This document shows, in pieces, positions 63,673-64,000 of a stretch of 64,000 nt of DNA. The DNA lies in NCBI GenBank assembly GCA_005281725.1, contig SSBO01000003.1:5890495-5954494 (forward strand), in the 5' to 3' direction. Source of the stretch: Wuchereria bancrofti (Eukaryota; Nematoda; Chromadorea; Rhabditida; Onchocercidae). Under the pieces are notes generated by a model that was not told the DNA's origin, did no database searches, and saw only the letters and a program-made list of their open reading frames with translations. Position 1 is the stretch's first letter. Each line of letters begins with the position of its first letter. Made by a program: the position numbers and the translations under genes.

Positions 63673-64000
63673 CTAGAAAGTGATGCCGGACAAGTAGACG
63701 TAAGTCCTTCGATGCCGGTTCATGGTATCTTTCTGTCCTGGACTGCCTTAAACTTTATTGTAACTTGTTCAAATCTCATTTTTAAAAGATGAAAGCCAAT
63801 ATTATTGTCGAGGTAATATTTTTCAGATCTTTTATATCAAAACTGACATGCACTTTGCTATTGATTTCTCTTTGTTTACTTTTTGACACTTCTTTAAGGT
63901 AAATGATTAATAAATATTTTCTCTTTTGGTACGTACTGCTTATGCAAAAGTTATTGGCTAACATCTTTTTCTTGAAAGCAAAAGCGCTATAATGCAGCGC
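63673..64000. other. intron of the carboxypeptidase gene up to the window edge
   Basis: No exon of the M14 family was recognised in these 328 bases. The preceding exon, with the HxxE zinc motif, is expected further right. Confidence 0.5.

Overview
This 64 kb window is a piece of a nematode nuclear genome, most probably a filarial or closely related parasitic nematode. The evidence is strong A+T richness, many small exons split by AT-rich introns, TTTCAG/TTTTAG 3' splice sites, candidate trans-splice acceptors a few bases before several start codons, and a gene set that reads as Caenorhabditis-like orthologs (MIX-1/SMC2, ERI-1, RAD-23, TOMM-40). The species cannot be fixed from sequence alone. 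I saw no bacterial, viral, CRISPR, rRNA or tRNA feature.

Ten protein-coding genes could be rebuilt exon by exon, with reading-frame phase closing at every junction in the models given. From left to right: (1) a MARCH-type membrane RING-CH E3 ligase, + strand, 181-2747; (2) SMC2, the condensin ATPase, - strand, 26 exons, 6154-19460; (3) electron transfer flavoprotein beta, - strand, 20605-22546; (4) a TMEM203 homolog, + strand, 23326-24305; (5) ERI-1, the SAP + DEDDh 3'-5' exoribonuclease, - strand, 25247-27982; (6) RAD23, + strand, 29722-32621; (7) the Sel1-repeat mitochondrial assembly factor COA7, + strand, 34214-36799; (8) TOM40, + strand, 41086-43181; (9) a SPRY/SOCS-box protein of the gustavus/SPSB family, + strand, 51163-60484, with a 5.9 kb first intron; (10) the 3' part of an M14 zinc carboxypeptidase, - strand, 62519-63672, running off the right edge.

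The genes do not form one pathway. Three of the ten (ETFB, COA7, TOM40) are mitochondrial, and three are ubiquitin or degradation factors (MARCH, RAD23, SPSB). ETFB/TMEM203 and ERI-1/RAD23 are divergent pairs with short shared upstream regions. MARCH/SMC2 and TMEM203/ERI-1 are convergent. RAD23, COA7, TOM40 and SPSB lie on the same strand but 1.6-8 kb apart.

The most interesting non-coding signals are: a decayed tandem duplication carrying part of SMC2 exon 3 inside intron 2; an internally deleted mariner copy with terminal inverted repeats and TA flanks in SMC2 intron 16; a second degraded mariner-like fragment near 37.6 kb; two imperfect hairpins of about 117 bp and a perfect 18-bp-stem hairpin in the 8 kb gene-free interval 43.2-51.2 kb; a long-spaced inverted repeat in the large SMC2 intron 12; and a 23-bp tandem repeat in the eri-1/rad-23 shared upstream region. 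No clearly new multi-gene system was found.
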